From contig MDVR01000050.1 in assembly GCA_001940725.1 (NCBI GenBank), positions 1-32,720 on the forward strand: DNA of 32,720 bases, in the 5' to 3' direction. The translations under genes and the position numbers were made by a program. This DNA is from Candidatus Heimdallarchaeota archaeon LC_2 (GTDB lineage Archaea > Asgardarchaeota > Heimdallarchaeia > Heimdallarchaeales > Kariarchaeaceae). This document shows positions 17,171-25,187 of the stretch, in pieces; the first letter of the stretch is position 1, and each line of letters opens with the position of its first letter. The notes beneath the pieces were generated by a model, which was not told where the DNA came from, did not search any database, and saw only the letters and a list, made by a program, of their open reading frames with translations.

Positions 17171-18880
17171 TTACACCTCAAATATCCTTATTCCATTATT
17201 TGTTCTGAAAGCCTTATTAGATCGAGCAATCAGTTCATCACCTTGAAGTTCCTTGATTTTACCACTATCTAGATCAACAAAGGTGACCCTTTCCATGCAT
17301 CCTATACATGGATCGATTAACCTGATAATAAGGGGTATATCCGCAACTTGCATTCCTTTGAATCTATGCAATAATGAGGTAATGTTGGCCAATGTAGGTG
17401 CTCTTACCTTATGTCTTACCGGATTTTTTCCTCCATCACTTATTATGTAATGAATATCTTCTCCTCGTGGGGCTTCGATCCTGGTGTGAGCGGATCCTTC
17501 AGGAATTCTACCTCTGAAAGGTATTGCAATATCCCCTTTTGGCAAGTTTTCGAGAATATAGACACACATGTTAATAGATTCAACTGTCTCATCAAGTCTA
17601 ACAATAAGACCTGCGTAAACATCACCAGTTTTTTGATGAAATGTTTCAAACGGGATCTCTTTGTATGCAGCATAAGGTATGGTTTTTCTTAGGTCATAAT
17701 TTACTCCCGATGCTCTTGCTGTGGGTCCAACAGTATTCATTTTAATTGCTTCATGATATGATAATGGACCTACATCCTGTAGTCTTTTGACAAAAGACTT
17801 TTCTTTCTGAAGGATTTCATAGTGCTCGAGAGTTTTCTTTTTTAGTGATTTCAATTGTTTAAGACAATAAGAGATAGTTTCATCGTCTATATCTTTTCGA
17901 ATACCCCCGATTGTCTCAATACTATAATTAACTCTATTACCAGTTATTCTCTCAAGTATATCCATTACCAGTTCTCTATCTCTCCAAGTGACATGAAACA
18001 TCATATCATAACCACCATCATGTGCAAGTACTCCATACCATAGAATATGACTATGAATACGCTCCAATTCAGAAATAAGAGTTCTCATCCATTTTGCTCT
18101 ATCTGGGATTTCATCAACCATCTCCCATATTCTTTCAGCAGTTTCAACGTACGCCAACTGGTGGGCTGCAGAGCAAATTCCACAAATTCTCTCAATTAAA
18201 TAGAGATTTTGAACCCAAGTATTTTGTTCCAATGCTTTTTCAATTCCTCTGTGATTAAATCCAAGTCTCAAATCGACACTTTCAATATTTTCACCTTTAA
18301 TAAAAAACTGAAATCTTATTGGTTCTTTATGAGTAGGGTGTTGAGGGCCTATTGATATAACATAATCTTTAGAATCCTTCATAGGCATGGTTCCATTCTT
18401 CCCAACTCCTATCTTTTCAAGTAATTCTATTAATTCCTCAGTACTCACATCTTTTCGTAAAGGGTATACCTTTTCAGGAAAATCATCAGGTAATAATAAT
18501 TTACCATTTTCAATTCCGTTAAAAGTTATGCCTAAGAGTTCACTGATCTCTTTTTCATACACATCAGACCCGGGGAATATATTGGAAACTGTGTCAATCT
18601 CAAGCTCAGCATCTGACGGTAATATCGTTCTTATGAACCTCGTATTGAGATCTTTAAAATTTGGATCGGGTGAACTTATTGGGTAATCCACTACAAAATT
18701 CCCATTTTGTTGAAATCCAATCACCGTACTCAGATGAGTGTATCCTTCCGAGTATAGCTGATTTAAGACTTTGTTCAGATGAATTTTGTCTACTGTAAAT
18801 ACATTGCTCTTATCCTTTAAGTGAGATTTTTCTAAAATAAATTCAGAATTCTCTCCAGTTATTGATTCTGATATTTGCAT
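17171..18880 (-). CDS. group 4 [NiFe] hydrogenase large subunit, NuoC-NuoD fusion (HycE-like)
   Basis: A 569-residue fusion. Residues 1-165 are NuoC/HycE N-domain-like (ending SDVYEKEISELLGITFNG). Residues 170-569 are the catalytic subunit. All four [NiFe] ligands are present: L1 C233-G-I-C236 (ERICGICSAAH) and L2 DPC525-I-G-C528, followed by Met-Glu-Arg531. Complex I NuoD has lost these cysteines, so this is a hydrogenase. It also has IGPQHP and GFNHRGIEK. After Arg531 come 38 residues, comparable to the tail removed from E. coli HycE by HycI; a HycI-type protease gene sits in the same operon. AGGAGG ten bases before the ATG sets the start. The reaction is 2H+ + 2e- <-> H2, probably with ferredoxin and coupled to ion transport. 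Confidence 0.95.
   Translation of the reverse strand: MQISESITGENSEFILEKSHLKDKSNVFTVDKIHLNKVLNQLYSEGYTHLSTVIGFQQNGNFVVDYPISSPDPNFKDLNTRFIRTILPSDAELEIDTVSNIFPGSDVYEKEISELLGITFNGIENGKLLLPDDFPEKVYPLRKDVSTEELIELLEKIGVGKNGTMPMKDSKDYVISIGPQHPTHKEPIRFQFFIKGENIESVDLRLGFNHRGIEKALEQNTWVQNLYLIERICGICSAAHQLAYVETAERIWEMVDEIPDRAKWMRTLISELERIHSHILWYGVLAHDGGYDMMFHVTWRDRELVMDILERITGNRVNYSIETIGGIRKDIDDETISYCLKQLKSLKKKTLEHYEILQKEKSFVKRLQDVGPLSYHEAIKMNTVGPTARASGVNYDLRKTIPYAAYKEIPFETFHQKTGDVYAGLIVRLDETVESINMCVYILENLPKGDIAIPFRGRIPEGSAHTRIEAPRGEDIHYIISDGGKNPVRHKVRAPTLANITSLLHRFKGMQVADIPLIIRLIDPCIGCMERVTFVDLDSGKIKELQGDELIARSNKAFRTNNGIRIFEV
17174..17179 (-). promoter_or_regulatory. Shine-Dalgarno site that sets the nuoH start at 17166
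   Basis: GAGGTG is both the last two sense codons (Glu-Val) of the large-subunit gene and a ribosome binding site seven bases before the GTG start of nuoH. It decides against the TTG at 17181. Confidence 0.6.
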
Positions 18881-18891
18881 ACATTTTCCTC

Positions 18892-19341
18892 CTAGTTAAC
18901 TGATTCCTCAAGGCTTTTGAGTAATATATATACTCCATATACGATTGCTTCTGGCCTTGGTGGGCATCCTGGTATGTAGAGATCAACAGGTAGTAATTTA
19001 TCAATTCCACCTAAAACGTTGTAACAATTTTGGTAAACTCCTCCATCGATACCACATCCTCCAACTACTATTACTAATTTTGGACTAGACATTTCATCAT
19101 AGATTTCTTTTAATCTTGGAGCCATGGCTCTTGTTACTGATCCAGTGCAAACAAGGACATCTGCATGTCGTGGTGATCCTTGTAACGTTATTCCAAATCT
19201 TTCAATGTCATACCTTGGTGAAAGGGCAGCAACTATCTCAATATCACATCCATTGCAACTGCCTGCATTCATATGGCTTATCCAAGGTGATCTAGTTAGA
19301 GCTTTGACAAGTATTTTTGTGCTTAATTCTGCTAATGTCAT
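18892..19341 (-). CDS. group 4 hydrogenase small subunit (NuoB/HycG-like)
   Basis: A 149-residue protein carrying the single proximal [4Fe-4S] cluster next to the [NiFe] site. Ligands: C29 and C32 in AGSCNGCDIE, C96 in VVGGCGIDGG and C126 in YIPGCPPRPEA. The spaced C-N-G-C pair is typical of group 4 hydrogenases, whereas complex I NuoB has adjacent cysteines. This supports the hydrogenase reading given by the large subunit. It starts with an ATG that overlaps the nuoA-like stop (ATGA). A Shine-Dalgarno for the following large-subunit gene overlaps its own stop codon. Confidence 0.95.
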   Translation of the reverse strand: MTLAELSTKILVKALTRSPWISHMNAGSCNGCDIEIVAALSPRYDIERFGITLQGSPRHADVLVCTGSVTRAMAPRLKEIYDEMSSPKLVIVVGGCGIDGGVYQNCYNVLGGIDKLLPVDLYIPGCPPRPEAIVYGVYILLKSLEESVN

Positions 19342-19691
19342 GAAGTTATCATTTCCTTAGTTGATCTTATCATCAAAATGATGTAAGTAGTTAATACACC
19401 GAACCCAAAGGTGGTCCAGTTTAATAATTCTTCTCCAACTTGATTTAGGCTGTAAGTAGTGGCCCACAAAAAGCCTAAAACATGCAAGATCAAGAAGAAT
19501 AATACATAGAAGAATATTGTATTTGCATATCTTCTATCTTTAGCACCAATAATTTCCCCACCCTGATAGAGATTTGATTTTCGGTCTTGTTGAACATTGG
19601 AACCAACATTCAAAAAAGCCTCTAGTACATAAAAAATCACCATGATGAGTATTATTGAGAGTAAAGCAGAAAGTATTATTTCATTTTCCAT
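19338..19691 (-). CDS. NuoA-like membrane subunit without the conserved cysteine
   Basis: A 117-residue protein with three transmembrane helices, first gene of the operon. Its order (A-B-CD-H-I-J-K-L-N) and the loop KSNLYQGGE after helix 1, followed by FFYVLFFLILHVLGF, match NuoA. In complex I this loop reads YECG and its Cys takes part in the active/deactive transition; here the Cys position is Gly44. NuoA homologues are normal in complex I and Fpo but are not a standard part of group 4 hydrogenases. GTGAT lies close before the ATG, and TATA-like sequences are present around 19743-19754 and 19778-19790. Other three-helix proteins could mimic NuoA, but the position supports it. Confidence 0.78.
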   Translation of the reverse strand: MENEIILSALLSIILIMVIFYVLEAFLNVGSNVQQDRKSNLYQGGEIIGAKDRRYANTIFFYVLFFLILHVLGFLWATTYSLNQVGEELLNWTTFGFGVLTTYIILMIRSTKEMITS

Positions 19692-20183
19692 TTATATCAC
19701 TGATCGAATAGAATCCTTCCTTGCTTAAACGCGTGTCAAGATTAATTATTAATTTGTTCCATATTGCTAATAATTATCCATATAATATTACAATTATACA
19801 TATAATACCTAATAATTTCGCTTAAATATAAAATTATATATAGTAAACATGCATATTGGTATAAAAAATCTTTCGTTTCCATGATTTTCATAGTCATAAA
19901 ATTGTAAAAAATACGAATCTAAGAGCATTTTGTTTATATTTTTCTGAAATTCGTAGTGTAAAAAACGAAACTCATACCTACCAAATTGATTCATACGAAT
20001 TTCGAACTGATCAATATAAATTAATCAATTGAAGCATTTGTGCAATAAAATTATAGTAAATCAAACCATTATTAATCTGGAAAAACCCCTATTATAGGAA
20101 AAATTTTCAGATAGCAAATCCTATACGCAATTACTAGGTTAACTAATTTTTAATGAATTATTTTTCGTTAATATTTACAAAAG

Positions 20184-20263
20184 TGAGGTACCAATCTCTG
20201 TAAAAGAGATTCCACAACCCCGATTGAATGCTCATCGATTCTTACGAATCTCCTGGTACCTCA
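20184..20263. ncRNA. candidate structured RNA (three-stem element), orientation unknown
   Basis: An 80-nt segment is closed by a perfect 10-bp stem: TGAGGTACCA (20184-20193) pairs with TGGTACCTCA (20254-20263). Inside are a 7-bp hairpin (20193-20199 with 20205-20211, loop GTAAA) and a 5-bp hairpin (20237-20241 with 20246-20250, loop TTAC). About 25 unpaired nt lie between them and can form a competing 4-bp stem (CGAT/ATCG). The size is like a tRNA, but there is no T-arm TTCRA sequence and no D-loop GG, so it is not one. A TATA-like TTTTTAAT at 20147-20154 and a T-rich run near 20289-20298 would suit plus-strand transcription. A DNA-level inverted element is the alternative. Confidence 0.4.
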
Positions 20264-20504
20264 AATATAATTTGTAACTCTAAATTAATTTCTTTTCCTT
20301 GTTATTATGTATAAAATACCTAATTCAAAATATATTATGATTATAGATACATCTTAGCGCTTTACAATTTTAATAAAATATCATTTAAATAAAATTAATA
20401 CTCAATATTAACGTATTCTTGAAATTTATTTCAAAATTGACTATTGTACATATTAGTTATTTAATAATATCTGATAATTAGGTTATCTATCGTCAATTGA
20501 ATTT

Positions 20505-20509
20505 GAGGT
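20505..20509 (+). promoter_or_regulatory. Shine-Dalgarno site for the TTG-started kinase
   Basis: GAGGT lies six bases before the TTG at 20516. It supports the unusual start codon and shows that this mRNA has a leader, unlike most single genes in the window. Confidence 0.5.
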
Positions 20510-20515
20510 ATTAGT

Positions 20516-22561
20516 TTGAAAGAAGATCCAACTTCATTATCAAAACATGAGATACAAATTCTTATTGATCAATTGAAAACTAAGGATCTGTTTATAGATT
20601 CTGGAACTGAGGGTATTGGAATTGCAGAAAATGGGATAATATTATTGATAAATAAGCAATTAGTGAAAATGTTTGGTTACGATAGTCCTGATGAATTGAT
20701 AGGTCAACCTATAATTAATTATATTTCACCCCAATCTCGAAAATTGGTTGCACTCAAGTTAACTGAAAATCTCACTAAACCTTATGAGTCGTTTTTCAAA
20801 AGAAAAGATGGTAGTGAATTTCCTGGACTTATATTTGCCCGAAACGCTAAATTTACTAAAAAAATTGTAAGAATTGCAACAATTAGAGATATTACTGACT
20901 TTTATGATTCACGAAAAATGTTAGAATCAAGTGAGAATCGTTATAGATCACTTTTTAATCAGATCCCAGTTACAATTTGGGAAGAGGATGCATCCGAGTT
21001 ACTCAAATCTTCTAGAGAATTAGGATTAGAAAACATTGATAATTTAGATGATTACTTAGATAAGAATCCAGATATTATACGTAAACTGATATCCAAAATT
21101 CATATTGTTAATGTAAATGAAACTGCATTAGATCTTTTAAATTTACGAGATAAAGAAACATTAGTAAATTTGCTCCCCCAATTTTTTTCTTCAAATTCTT
21201 TAATAGCTTTCAAAAAGGTAATAATTGCAATTACAGGAAATAAGACATATTTTGAATCCGAGTCGGAATTCATTAACAAAAATGGTGAAAAAATAGATAT
21301 TCATTTTATTTGGAGCGTGGTACCTGGTTATGAAAAAACTTATTCAAAAATTATCTCGATAATTACAGATATAACCTCTAGAAAAAAGGTAGAACTTGAA
21401 AGAAAAGAAATGGATTCAAGATATCAACAAATCCAAAAACTAGAAAGTCTTGGTACATTCGCCGGTAGTATTGCGCATGATTTCAATAATCTTCTTATGG
21501 GAATTCTTGGGAACGCCAATTTAGCTTTGAATCAAATAGATCCAGCTTCACCAATAGTTGGCTTACTAAAGGAAATCGAGGAGGTCGCAAATAAAGCATC
21601 TAATTTAACCAAACAGTTGCAGGCTTATTCTGGAAAAGGTAAAATCACCAAAGAATTATTCAATCTTAATGACTTAATTAAAGAAATGCAGGGATTCATT
21701 AAAATGACCATCCCAAGTGAAGTTAAAATCGCAACTAATCTAAGTAAAACAGCTCCTTGGATTGAAGCTGATAGAGCTCAGGTAAAACAAATCATAATAA
21801 ATTTATTAATCAACGCTAGTGAATCAATGGATGACAAAGGTACAATCTCATTGAAAACATTTCACATTACAAAGGAAACCCTAGATGATCATTTAGGTTT
21901 AATGATATTACATCCAAAAAATTCAGCGTATTTTACTTGTTTGGAAATTATCGATACTGGAAAAGGTATTGAGCATAAATTAAAGAGGAAAATATTTGAT
22001 CCATTTTATTCAAATAATTCAAAAGGGAAAGGGTTAGGATTGTCTGTCGTTCAAGGTATAATTAAAGGACATGAAGGAGGACTATTATTGGATACTAGAA
22101 TAAATGAAGGAACCAGTTTCAAGATCTTATTTCCTTTATCTGTAAATTTCCGGAGTCTTATAAATGATGAAAAACCCGAAATAAAGGATTCACATATGGT
22201 TTCTGGGAGTAAAATTATGGTGATTGATGATGAACCAGTTGTTTTATCTGTTGCTTGCAAATTATTGAGAAAAATTGGTTTTGACCCAATAGCTGCAGTA
22301 GATGGCTATGAAGCTATAAATATTTTCCACGAAAAATCTGACATTAAACTGGTAATACTAGACCTAACAATGGAAAAAATTTCAGCACAACAAACTTTCT
22401 CTGAATTAAGAAAACTTAATCCTAAGCTTCCTATTGTGATTTCCAGTGGATTTAGTAGAAATGAAGTATTTCAACAATTTGGAATCGAAGAGAAAATGGA
22501 GTTCTTACAAAAGCCATATTCAATAAGTGAATTAGAGCAAATTATTTTATCCTTGATTTGA
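20516..22561 (+). CDS. cytosolic hybrid histidine kinase (PAS-PAS-HisKA-HATPase-REC)
   Basis: A 681-residue sensor kinase without membrane segments. PAS domain 1 is at about 24-130. PAS 2 is at about 142-290, with an inserted helical segment (about 158-192). The HisKA domain has phosphoacceptor His321 in SIAHDFNNLL. The ATPase domain has the N-box with N433 (NLLINASE), G1 DTGKG (480-484), F-box FDPFY and G2 KGKGLGLS. The C-terminal receiver has D571/D572 (VIDDEP), phosphoacceptor D616 and K666 (QKPY). All catalytic residues are present, so it should autophosphorylate and pass phosphate to its own receiver. There is no output domain and no partner regulator gene nearby. The kinase type is common in bacteria and widespread in archaea by transfer. 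The ligand is unknown; PAS domains can sense redox state, oxygen or small molecules. Confidence 0.95.
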   Translation: MKEDPTSLSKHEIQILIDQLKTKDLFIDSGTEGIGIAENGIILLINKQLVKMFGYDSPDELIGQPIINYISPQSRKLVALKLTENLTKPYESFFKRKDGSEFPGLIFARNAKFTKKIVRIATIRDITDFYDSRKMLESSENRYRSLFNQIPVTIWEEDASELLKSSRELGLENIDNLDDYLDKNPDIIRKLISKIHIVNVNETALDLLNLRDKETLVNLLPQFFSSNSLIAFKKVIIAITGNKTYFESESEFINKNGEKIDIHFIWSVVPGYEKTYSKIISIITDITSRKKVELERKEMDSRYQQIQKLESLGTFAGSIAHDFNNLLMGILGNANLALNQIDPASPIVGLLKEIEEVANKASNLTKQLQAYSGKGKITKELFNLNDLIKEMQGFIKMTIPSEVKIATNLSKTAPWIEADRAQVKQIIINLLINASESMDDKGTISLKTFHITKETLDDHLGLMILHPKNSAYFTCLEIIDTGKGIEHKLKRKIFDPFYSNNSKGKGLGLSVVQGIIKGHEGGLLLDTRINEGTSFKILFPLSVNFRSLINDEKPEIKDSHMVSGSKIMVIDDEPVVLSVACKLLRKIGFDPIAAVDGYEAINIFHEKSDIKLVILDLTMEKISAQQTFSELRKLNPKLPIVISSGFSRNEVFQQFGIEEKMEFLQKPYSISELEQIILSLI

Positions 22562-22647
22562 AGAAATTTGAAAAATTCGATTATATTTCATATTTTAACA
22601 GCAAGTAAATAATAAGACTTTATTTTGATTATTCCAATTTTGAACAA

Positions 22648-22660
22648 TATATTTTTAATT
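22648..22660 (+). promoter_or_regulatory. TATA-like box of the small membrane protein gene
   Basis: TATATTTTTAATT lies about 30 nt before the ATG at 22685. No Shine-Dalgarno is seen, so a very short or absent leader is likely. Confidence 0.4.
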
Positions 22661-22684
22661 TGGAAATTACTTTAATTATTTAAT

Positions 22685-23098
22685 ATGAGACAAAATTCCC
22701 CTTTATTATTGGCAGCTATTCTCTTTGGCACGATGGGTGATATCTTTTGGTTCGGAGCAGTTTTTTTTCCAGAAGAAATAACAAAATTTATTCTTGGTTT
22801 CAGTTCATCTGCAGAATACTCAGATTTATCAACTGAAGGTCTTTCTGTGATTCGTGTTCTTATTGGAATTATGGCAAGTTTAATTTGGCTAGTTGCTATT
22901 TTGTTAACGTATTTATCGTTGAATTATGAAGATAAGTCTCGTAAATGGATTGGAGCTGGTACTGTTGCCTGGTTTTTAGGTGACTCTATAATATCATATG
23001 TTGCAGATTTTGAATTAAACATTATTTTCAATCTTATATCCTTTGTTCCCATAGCTTTAATCTTATATTTCTCAAAAGAAGAGTCTTTAACAGAATAA
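22685..23098 (+). CDS. four-helix membrane protein, unknown function
   Basis: A 137-residue protein with four hydrophobic segments (about 7-28, 54-78, 86-106 and 111-129) and a short charged C-terminus. The first helix (LLLAAILFGTMGDIFWFG) and the third (AGTVAWFLGDSIISYV) share a small-x-x-Asp pattern, which may reflect an internal two-fold repeat of helix pairs. No catalytic or metal motif is visible. It has its own TATA-like box and lies between the kinase and the coiled-coil gene, but no operon link is evident. Family not recognised. Confidence 0.72.
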   Translation: MRQNSPLLLAAILFGTMGDIFWFGAVFFPEEITKFILGFSSSAEYSDLSTEGLSVIRVLIGIMASLIWLVAILLTYLSLNYEDKSRKWIGAGTVAWFLGDSIISYVADFELNIIFNLISFVPIALILYFSKEESLTE

Positions 23099-23222
23099 AT
23101 TCATTTTATAAGAAATTTTTATTTAGATTTTAATTAATTAATAATGTAAATTGTCGAAAGTCGTTCTTAAAGTTTATAGCCTCAATATTAATAATTTGCT
23201 TGATTAAACGAGTGATGAAATA

Positions 23223-24149
23223 ATGTCTAATCCATTTGGTGAAAAATCTGAAAGTGTTTTTGCATGGAAAGAAAGGTATAAACAAAAAGAATTCGAAGTA
23301 CAAACACTTCAAATGAGGGTCTCTGAACTTAAAAATCAGTTTGATCAATCGATTTTAGATTATCAAACTATTAGTCAAGAATTAGAAATTGCCAGATCTG
23401 AAATTATAAAACTAAAAGAGGAATATTCTCGAATTTCGAGTCTTTTGAATGATCAACAAGGTGTTCTTACAAATTTAGAACAATCACTCGAAACTGATTC
23501 TATGTCTACACTAAAGGGAGAAAATAAAAAATATCGGGAAGAGATTGAAGAGTTACAAAGCCAGCTTGCAAGAGGTGGTGGTACTTCATCTGACCTCTCC
23601 TCAGATCTTTCAGCAACATTGACTCCCCTGATGATGAAAATATTTGATCCCAATAACACTCGATTTGAGAATGCGTTTGATAATTTCGTAAATACTTTAT
23701 CTCTAAATGGAGATGTATTTCAAAAGATAATGGCATCGTTGATTAAAAGAGGGGGGTCAAGTCCTATAGAGAATACTAAAGCATCTGTCGATAATGAACA
23801 GTTTGATGAAGCACTTGAATATCTCATTGAAAATGAAATTCTTAAAATTGTGGATTATAGATTAACAATAATCACATCTGAATCGTCAATGTCTTTGGAT
23901 ATCGATTGGGATAAAATGAATACATCTGAAGTCTTTGATTTTATCAAAAGTATAATGGAAGGTGAATCAGATAAAAATGTAATTAGATCAATGGATCTGT
24001 TTAGAGACACACTGCAGGAACGTGAAGTTCCAGCTAAAATTTTCTTTGAAATAAGGAAAATGTCTGAGGGAATATCTGCGAATTCAATGACTAGAGAAGA
24101 GGCCTTAGAACAAATTGAAGATTGGCGGAGACGAGTTGGATCAGTATGA
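23223..24149 (+). CDS. coiled-coil protein, unknown function
   Basis: A 308-residue cytosolic protein. Residues about 18-118 form a long coiled coil (heptads in VQTLQMRVSELKNQFDQSIL and later in YREEIEELQSQLA). A Gly/Ser-rich hinge (GGGTSSDLSSDLSATL) joins it to a helical C-terminal part (about 140-308). There the segment EALEYLIENEILKIVDYRLT resembles the last helix and wing of a winged-helix fold; this is a suggestion only. The ATG at 23223 follows GTGATG by five bases. The 3' end converges with ctaB, 23 nt away. Function unknown; a structural or scaffold role would suit the architecture. Confidence 0.78.
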   Translation: MSNPFGEKSESVFAWKERYKQKEFEVQTLQMRVSELKNQFDQSILDYQTISQELEIARSEIIKLKEEYSRISSLLNDQQGVLTNLEQSLETDSMSTLKGENKKYREEIEELQSQLARGGGTSSDLSSDLSATLTPLMMKIFDPNNTRFENAFDNFVNTLSLNGDVFQKIMASLIKRGGSSPIENTKASVDNEQFDEALEYLIENEILKIVDYRLTIITSESSMSLDIDWDKMNTSEVFDFIKSIMEGESDKNVIRSMDLFRDTLQEREVPAKIFFEIRKMSEGISANSMTREEALEQIEDWRRRVGSV

Positions 24150-24172
24150 CTCAATTTTCAAAGTAATATTTC

Positions 24173-25039
24173 CTAAGATCCTAAGATTAGGAAGAGAAAT
24201 ACTAACCCAAGCCACACATTGTGTAACTTGAAACATTGCCCACCGGTATTAACTGACGGATTTGAATAAAATGCCCTTAAACCATAAAATAACAACAAAT
24301 GGGGTCCTAACAATATTATCTGTAGCTTTATTGTTCTAGTAATTATATATGCCGTAATCGACCCAAATATAATAACTCCCAAACCCCAGTAATATACAAT
24401 TCGAGATGTAGTGTTTATTCCAAATTTTACAGGTAGCATTGGAATTTTCGCTTTTTTGTAGTCATCTATATATTTTGTTGCGAGAGCCCAAGTATGTGAA
24501 GGTGTCCAAATAAAAACTAAAAATCCTAAGAACCACCCCTCAAGTGGCATATCAAAGATAGTACTAGATGATGGCAATCTCGCGGCATAACCTGCCCAAA
24601 CAGGAGCGGGACTTGCTAAACCACCGAAAATGGTATTTAAGAAACTCTTTCGTTTCAAATATAAGGTATAACCAAATATGTAAAATAACACACCCCACGC
24701 GAGAAATAATCCAACAACTTCATTAAAGTAGATCCAACCAATCAGAATTCCTAATGTTGCCATAATTGTACCAAATATTAAAACAAAATGGGAATTGAAT
24801 TTCAGCTCTTCAATCACAATTACTCTTTTTTTTGTCCGTTCCATTAATTTGTCAATATCTTGGTCAATATAGGAATTAATCATCATCGCACCTCCTGAAG
24901 ACAAATATCCTGAAATTACAAATATTAGTAAATCAACAAAATTCACTGAATTAATATCAGGGATAATAAAACCAATAATACCTGTAATGAGTAATAATAA
25001 AATTACCCTTGGTTTTGACAAGGATAAAACTTGGCTCAT
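24173..25039 (-). CDS. ctaB: heme O synthase (protoheme IX farnesyltransferase)
   Basis: A 288-residue UbiA-superfamily membrane prenyltransferase that attaches a farnesyl group to heme b to give heme O, the precursor of heme A for heme-copper oxidases. The family signature is present: NSYIDQDIDKLMERT (N55 to T69) with Asp59, Asp61 and Asp63 for Mg-diphosphate binding. CtaB-specific segments are also seen: YTLYLKRKSFLNTIFGG, FIWTPSHTWALA (PPHFWALA in most) and KAKIPMLPVKFG. About eight or nine helices. It is a single gene; a TATA-like AATTAATT (25061-25068) lies 26 nt upstream, so it is probably leaderless. No oxidase subunit or heme A synthase is in the window. A related UbiA enzyme for menaquinone or lipids is less likely given these motifs. 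Confidence 0.92.
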   Translation of the reverse strand: MSQVLSLSKPRVILLLLITGIIGFIIPDINSVNFVDLLIFVISGYLSSGGAMMINSYIDQDIDKLMERTKKRVIVIEELKFNSHFVLIFGTIMATLGILIGWIYFNEVVGLFLAWGVLFYIFGYTLYLKRKSFLNTIFGGLASPAPVWAGYAARLPSSSTIFDMPLEGWFLGFLVFIWTPSHTWALATKYIDDYKKAKIPMLPVKFGINTTSRIVYYWGLGVIIFGSITAYIITRTIKLQIILLGPHLLLFYGLRAFYSNPSVNTGGQCFKLHNVWLGLVFLFLILGS

Positions 25040-25159
25040 TAGTTAAATCACAATATTTTCAATTAATTCATTATTGCTATTATTCCGTAATTCAGTAATA
25101 TTCCCTTGGTAAAATTGTCTAATCTTACATAATTAATAAAATCAATTTTAACATACTGA

Positions 25160-25168
25160 AATAAAATC
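25160..25168 (+). promoter_or_regulatory. TATA-like box of the orphan NuoCD-like gene
   Basis: AATAAAATC is centred 24 nt before the ATG at 25188, giving a probably leaderless mRNA. It shows that the gene has its own promoter, separate from the hydrogenase operons. Confidence 0.4.
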
Positions 25169-25187
25169 TATCAGAGATGTTAGATGA

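Larger units (their letters stand above)
19692..20515. other. 824-nt intergenic region between divergent operons
   Basis: This stretch separates the leftward hydrogenase operon from the rightward histidine kinase gene. It is extremely AT-rich and holds the promoters of both. TATA-like candidates for the hydrogenase operon are at 19743-19754 and 19778-19790 (minus strand). A perfect 5+5 bp inverted repeat (CCTAT-T-ATAGG) is at 20088-20098. A likely structured element is at 20184-20263 (separate entry). The only sizeable open frame, on the minus strand at 19809-19994, looks like chance. I see no tRNA and no mobile element. Confidence 0.6.

Noticed and set aside
10644..19691. Respiratory complex I (NADH or F420H2 dehydrogenase)
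   Set aside because: The large subunit keeps CGIC and DPCIGC, the small subunit has CNGC, there is no nuoEFG or fpoF, and a hydrogenase protease and HypA are in the operon. It is a hydrogenase.
19809..19994. 61-codon minus-strand open frame in the large intergenic region
   Set aside because: Its composition is just that of translated AT-rich DNA (many Tyr, Phe, Asn), it has no ribosome binding site and it ends in nothing recognisable.
20088..20098. CCTAT-T-ATAGG inverted repeat as a regulator binding site
   Set aside because: Only 5 bp per arm in very AT-rich DNA, one copy seen, and not at a fixed distance from a promoter; too weak to list as an operator.
20184..20263. tRNA gene
   Set aside because: The length and closing stem suggest one, but there is no T-loop TTCRA, no D-loop GG pair and no 7-nt anticodon loop on either strand.
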